Source: Mycolicibacterium rufum
Lineage (GTDB): Bacteria > Actinomycetota > Actinomycetes > Mycobacteriales > Mycobacteriaceae
Assembly: GCF_022374875.2 (NCBI RefSeq)
Contig: NZ_CP092427.2
Coordinates: 1,612,001 to 1,676,000, forward strand
Direction of reading: 5' to 3'
Length of the DNA: 64,000 bases
Positions 62,903 through 64,000 of the stretch are shown here, piece after piece. The translations under genes were made by a program, and so were the position numbers. Position 1 is the first letter of the stretch; each line of letters opens with the position of its first letter. The notes beneath the pieces were generated by a model. The model saw only the letters and a program-made list of their open reading frames with translations, was not told the origin of the DNA and did no database searches.

Positions 62903-64000
62903 CCATCGTGGACGTGCGCAACGAGCGCGTGGCGTTGCCACCCGAAGGGGAGATCGGCATCGTCGACATCGGGCCGCTGACGCTGGAGAACGGCGCGGTC
63001 CTCGACGACGTCTCGATCGCGGTGCAGCGGTGGGGTGAGCTGTCGCCCGACCGGGACAATGTCGTGGTCGTGCTGCACGCGCTGACCGGCGATTCGCACA
63101 TCACCGGTCCCGCCGGACCCGACCATCCGACACCCGGATGGTGGGACGGGGTGGCCGGCCCCGGCGCCCCCATCGACACCGACCGCTGGTGCGCGATCTC
63201 GACCAACGTGCTGGGCGGGTGCCGCGGATCGACCGGCCCGAGCAGCATCGCTCCTGACGGAAATGCCTGGGGATCAAGGTTTCCCGTGACCACGGTGCGC
63301 GACCAGGTGGCGGCCGACGTCGCGGCGCTCGAGCGGTTCGGCATCACCGAGGTGGCCGCCGTCATCGGCGGCTCGATGGGCGGGGCGCGGGCGCTGGAGT
63401 GGATCGTGACCCACCCCGACAGTGTGCGGGCGGCGCTGGTGCTGGCGGTGGGCGCGCGCGCCACGGCCGATCAGATCGGCACGCAGAGCACCCAGGTCGC
63501 CGCGATCACCTCCGATCCGAACTGGTGCGGCGGCGACTACCATCGCACCGGCCGCAGCCCCGACGCCGGCATGGAGATCGCGCGCCGCTTCGCGCACCTG
63601 ACGTATCGCGGGGAGGCCGAACTCGACGAACGGTTCGGCAACGCGCCGCAGGCGGGTGAGGACCCGACCACCGGCGGCCGCTACTCGGTGCAGAGCTACC
63701 TGGAGTATCAGGGTCGGAAGCTGGTGGCGCGCTTCGACGCCGGCACCTACGTCGCCCTGACCGACGCGCTGTCCAGTCACGACGTCGGGCGCGGCCGCGG
63801 CGGCATCGAGGCGGCGCTGCGGGGATGCCCGGTGCCGACGGTCGTCGGCGGTATCACCTCCGACCGGCTGTATCCGCTTCGGCTGCAACAGGAACTGGCC
63901 GATCTGCTGCCCGGTTGCGACGGTCTCGACGTCGTCGACTCGATCTACGGGCACGACGGCTTCCTGGTCGAGACCGACGCGGTGGGCAAGCTGATCCGGC
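62899..64000 (+). CDS. metX: Homoserine O-acetyltransferase, C-terminus beyond window
   Basis: The first 367 codons of an alpha/beta hydrolase-fold acetyltransferase that makes O-acetylhomoserine from homoserine and acetyl-CoA, the substrate of the preceding enzyme. Motifs are [29 protein letters not shown], the Ser nucleophile in [31 protein letters not shown] and the late YGHDGFLVE with the catalytic His. The GTG at 62899 overlaps the metC stop as GTGA. Only the last few residues and the stop codon are missing. It is known as metA/metX in mycobacteria. Confidence 0.93.
   Translation, partial: MTIVDVRNERVALPPEGEIGIVDIGPLTLENGAVLDDVSIAVQRWGELSPDRDNVVVVLHALTGDSHITGPAGPDHPTPGWWDGVAGPGAPIDTDRWCAISTNVLGGCRGSTGPSSIAPDGNAWGSRFPVTTVRDQVAADVAALERFGITEVAAVIGGSMGGARALEWIVTHPDSVRAALVLAVGARATADQIGTQSTQVAAITSDPNWCGGDYHRTGRSPDAGMEIARRFAHLTYRGEAELDERFGNAPQAGEDPTTGGRYSVQSYLEYQGRKLVARFDAGTYVALTDALSSHDVGRGRGGIEAALRGCPVPTVVGGITSDRLYPLRLQQELADLLPGCDGLDVVDSIYGHDGFLVETDAVGKLIR

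Overview
The window is a GC-rich actinobacterial chromosome segment, most likely from a fast-growing, pigmented Mycobacterium/Mycolicibacterium. The evidence is gene content and order. cdd-deoA-add beside sdhCDAB matches M. tuberculosis Rv3313c-Rv3319. A SigJ-like sigma factor, dacB1, a BrkB-type membrane protein, trpS, and metC-metX behind a SAM-IV riboswitch match the Rv3328c-Rv3341 order. Many genes start with GTG, many neighbours overlap as ATGA or GTGA, and several starts look leaderless.

Layout. 1-7.7 kb: the end of an NlpC/P60 hydrolase, an LLM-type F420-dependent oxidoreductase, and two tandem 1062-residue zinc-ribbon/class III cyclase/AAA-ATPase proteins. 7.7-11.7 kb: a lysophospholipid acyltransferase cut short by an in-frame amber codon, a long-chain acyl-CoA ligase and a conserved hypothetical protein. 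11.7-18.3 kb: nucleoside salvage (add, deoA, cdd) divergent from sdhCDAB, which ends in a 59-bp tandem repeat. 18.3-23 kb: an AI-2E family permease, an alpha/beta hydrolase divergent from a CGNR zinc-finger protein across a symmetric intergenic region, and a PRC/MgtE-N-like protein overlapping an Nramp-type transporter.

23-34.8 kb: a carotenoid island. crtE-crtI-crtB-crtU and a Rieske oxygenase form a tight minus-strand operon meeting idi, flanked by two UGT-type glycosyltransferases and an MmpL transporter. The enzymes predict an aromatic (isorenieratene-type), perhaps hydroxylated and glycosylated, carotenoid. No lycopene cyclase is visible here.

34.8-39.8 kb: two TetR regulators, a carboxymuconolactone-decarboxylase-like (AhpD-type) protein, an SDR epimerase, an old-yellow-enzyme oxidoreductase and an ECF41/SigJ sigma factor with a SnoaL-like C-terminus. 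These are the three classic partner families of ECF41 sigma factors in one place. An ECF41-like promoter (TGTCACA-N16-CGTC) lies just upstream of the AhpD-like gene.

39.8-52.8 kb: an APC permease broken by a one-base frameshift, an intact APC permease, a universal stress protein, a large secreted protein with cadherin-like and RCC1-like repeats, and an aldehyde dehydrogenase / Lrp regulator / class III aminotransferase group that suggests amine (putrescine/GABA-like) catabolism. Then follow a strictosidine-synthase-like protein behind a 65-bp palindromic element, two paralogous small secreted proteins and a 46-residue ORF. 52.8-64 kb: a metallophosphoesterase, dacB1, brkB and trpS, MarR and a TIGR03086 protein sharing a palindromic operator, a secreted lipase-like esterase, exonuclease III, an alpha/beta hydrolase, and the SAM-IV riboswitch with metC and metX (metX runs off the end). 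No tRNA, rRNA, CRISPR array, transposase or prophage was seen. No gene-free stretch exceeds 300 bases.
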